Assembly: GCA_964468805.1 (NCBI GenBank)
Contig: CAYXWM010000022.1
Location: forward strand, 1 to 38,202
Direction of reading: 5' to 3'
DNA length: 38,202 bases
Origin: CAYXWM01 sp964468805
Lineage (GTDB): Bacteria > Bacillota > Clostridia > Lachnospirales > WRBF01
Of the stretch, positions 37,655 to 38,202 are shown in pieces. Within the stretch, counting starts at the first letter, position 1. The number at the start of each line of letters is the position of its first letter. The notes beneath the pieces were generated by a model, which made no database searches, was not told where the DNA came from, and saw only the letters and a list, made by a program, of their open reading frames with translations. Made by a program: the position numbers and the translations under genes.

Positions 37655-38202
37655 ATGTACGATGTAACAGCAATGGGAGAACTTCTTATTGATTTTACCC
37701 CGGCAGGAAAAAATCAAGAGGGAGCAGAACTCTTTTCGAAAAATCCGGGCGGTGCCCCGGCAAACGTAGCGGCTATGATTGCTCGTTTGGGAGCAAAAGC
37801 GGCTTTTATGGGAAAAGTCGGAGATGATTCCTTTGGACATTTCCTGAAAAAAACCCTGCAAACTGCCGGCGTGGATGTTTCGGCACTTATTTCAGACCCG
37901 GAGTATCTTACCACGCTTGCCTTTGTACAACTGGACAGCAAGGGCGACCGTTCTTTCAGCTTTTACAGAAGAAACGGTGCAGACATTATGTTTACGGAAG
38001 CTGACATAAATAAGGAATTAATAGACAACTCTAAAATATTCCATTTCGGTTCCGTTTCTCTAACAAACGAACCTTGCCGCAATGCAACCCTGGCAGCAGC
38101 ACGTTATGCAAAAGAGCAAGGAAAAATCATCAGCTATGACCCCAACTACAGACCCTTGCTCTGGGATAGCCCCGAAAGGGCAAAAGAAGAAATTTTAAAT
38201 GC
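37655..38202 (+). CDS. Fructokinase-like PfkB-family sugar kinase (partial, N-terminal part)
   Basis: Starts at ATG 37655 (CGGAG 7 bases upstream) and runs off the window after 182 codons. MYDVTAMGELLIDFTPAG, the sugar-binding KNPGGAPANVAAMIARLGAKAAF and FMGKVGDDSFGHFL are typical of the PfkB fructokinase subgroup (ScrK-like), with FYRRNGADIMFT as a further match. The second PfkB signature with the catalytic Asp would lie outside. Inferred reaction: fructose plus ATP to fructose-6-phosphate. With the dehydrogenase upstream this completes entry of a hexitol into glycolysis. Confidence 0.88.
   Translation, partial: MYDVTAMGELLIDFTPAGKNQEGAELFSKNPGGAPANVAAMIARLGAKAAFMGKVGDDSFGHFLKKTLQTAGVDVSALISDPEYLTTLAFVQLDSKGDRSFSFYRRNGADIMFTEADINKELIDNSKIFHFGSVSLTNEPCRNATLAAARYAKEQGKIISYDPNYRPLLWDSPERAKEEILN

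Overview
The window looks like chromosome of a spore-forming, low-to-moderate-GC member of the Clostridia. The support is a SpoVAF-type germinant-receptor homologue, a possible SpoIIIAC-like protein, a PASTA-domain PrkC kinase in the classic rsmB-rlmN-stp-prkC-rsgA-thiN order, an S-layer-anchored surface protein and small Firmicutes-type conserved proteins. The genus cannot be fixed from sequence alone.

Layout. 1-276: end of an ABC exporter. 407-7395, plus strand: rsmB, rlmN, PP2C phosphatase, PrkC, rsgA, thiN. 7407-11204, plus strand: a good sigma-A promoter, an attenuator-like leader, then a nickel-uptake cluster (fused NikMN, NikQ, NikO), a DUF3842 protein and a CooT-like nickel-binding protein. 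11224-16245, minus strand: argS, a lipid kinase with two tandem FolT-like ECF S-components, whose leader RNA is strongly structured, and a two-helix membrane protein. 16406-17812: alpha/beta hydrolase followed by an unusual 42-bp periodic repeat. 17813-18847, minus strand: exonuclease III and tRNA-Val(UAC). 19117-25169, minus strand: complete urease operon ureA-B-C-I-E-F-G-D. 25170-26755: repeats and small genes. 26756-31861: UbiA-like membrane protein, DsbA/FrnE thioredoxin, stand-alone PglZ protein, SLH surface protein. 32117-34842: FadR-type regulator, small conserved protein, SpoVAF. 35012-38202: ROK regulator, sorbitol-type dehydrogenase and the start of a fructokinase.

How the genes fit together. 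NikMN-Q-O imports nickel and CooT probably handles it. UreE, UreG, UreF and UreD insert it into urease (UreABC), and UreI brings urea in. At the 3' end the dehydrogenase should oxidise a hexitol to fructose, which the fructokinase phosphorylates, with the ROK protein as likely repressor. PrkC and its phosphatase form a reversible Ser/Thr phosphorylation pair.

The non-coding space is rich in small palindromic elements. A 139-bp MITE-like family has two close copies, one inside the nickel operon and one inside the urease operon, plus a diverged relative. A roughly 100-bp TA-flanked family has three copies. A GGGAAA...TTTCCC hairpin family has two copies and a probable third split by a MITE. There are three single long inverted repeats. 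Two elements supply the stop codon of the adjacent gene. The most interesting unexplained signals are the three-hairpin, pseudoknot-capable leader before the FolT-like genes, the nickel-operon leader with competing pairings and a 24-codon leader ORF, and the in-phase 42-bp repeat after the hydrolase.
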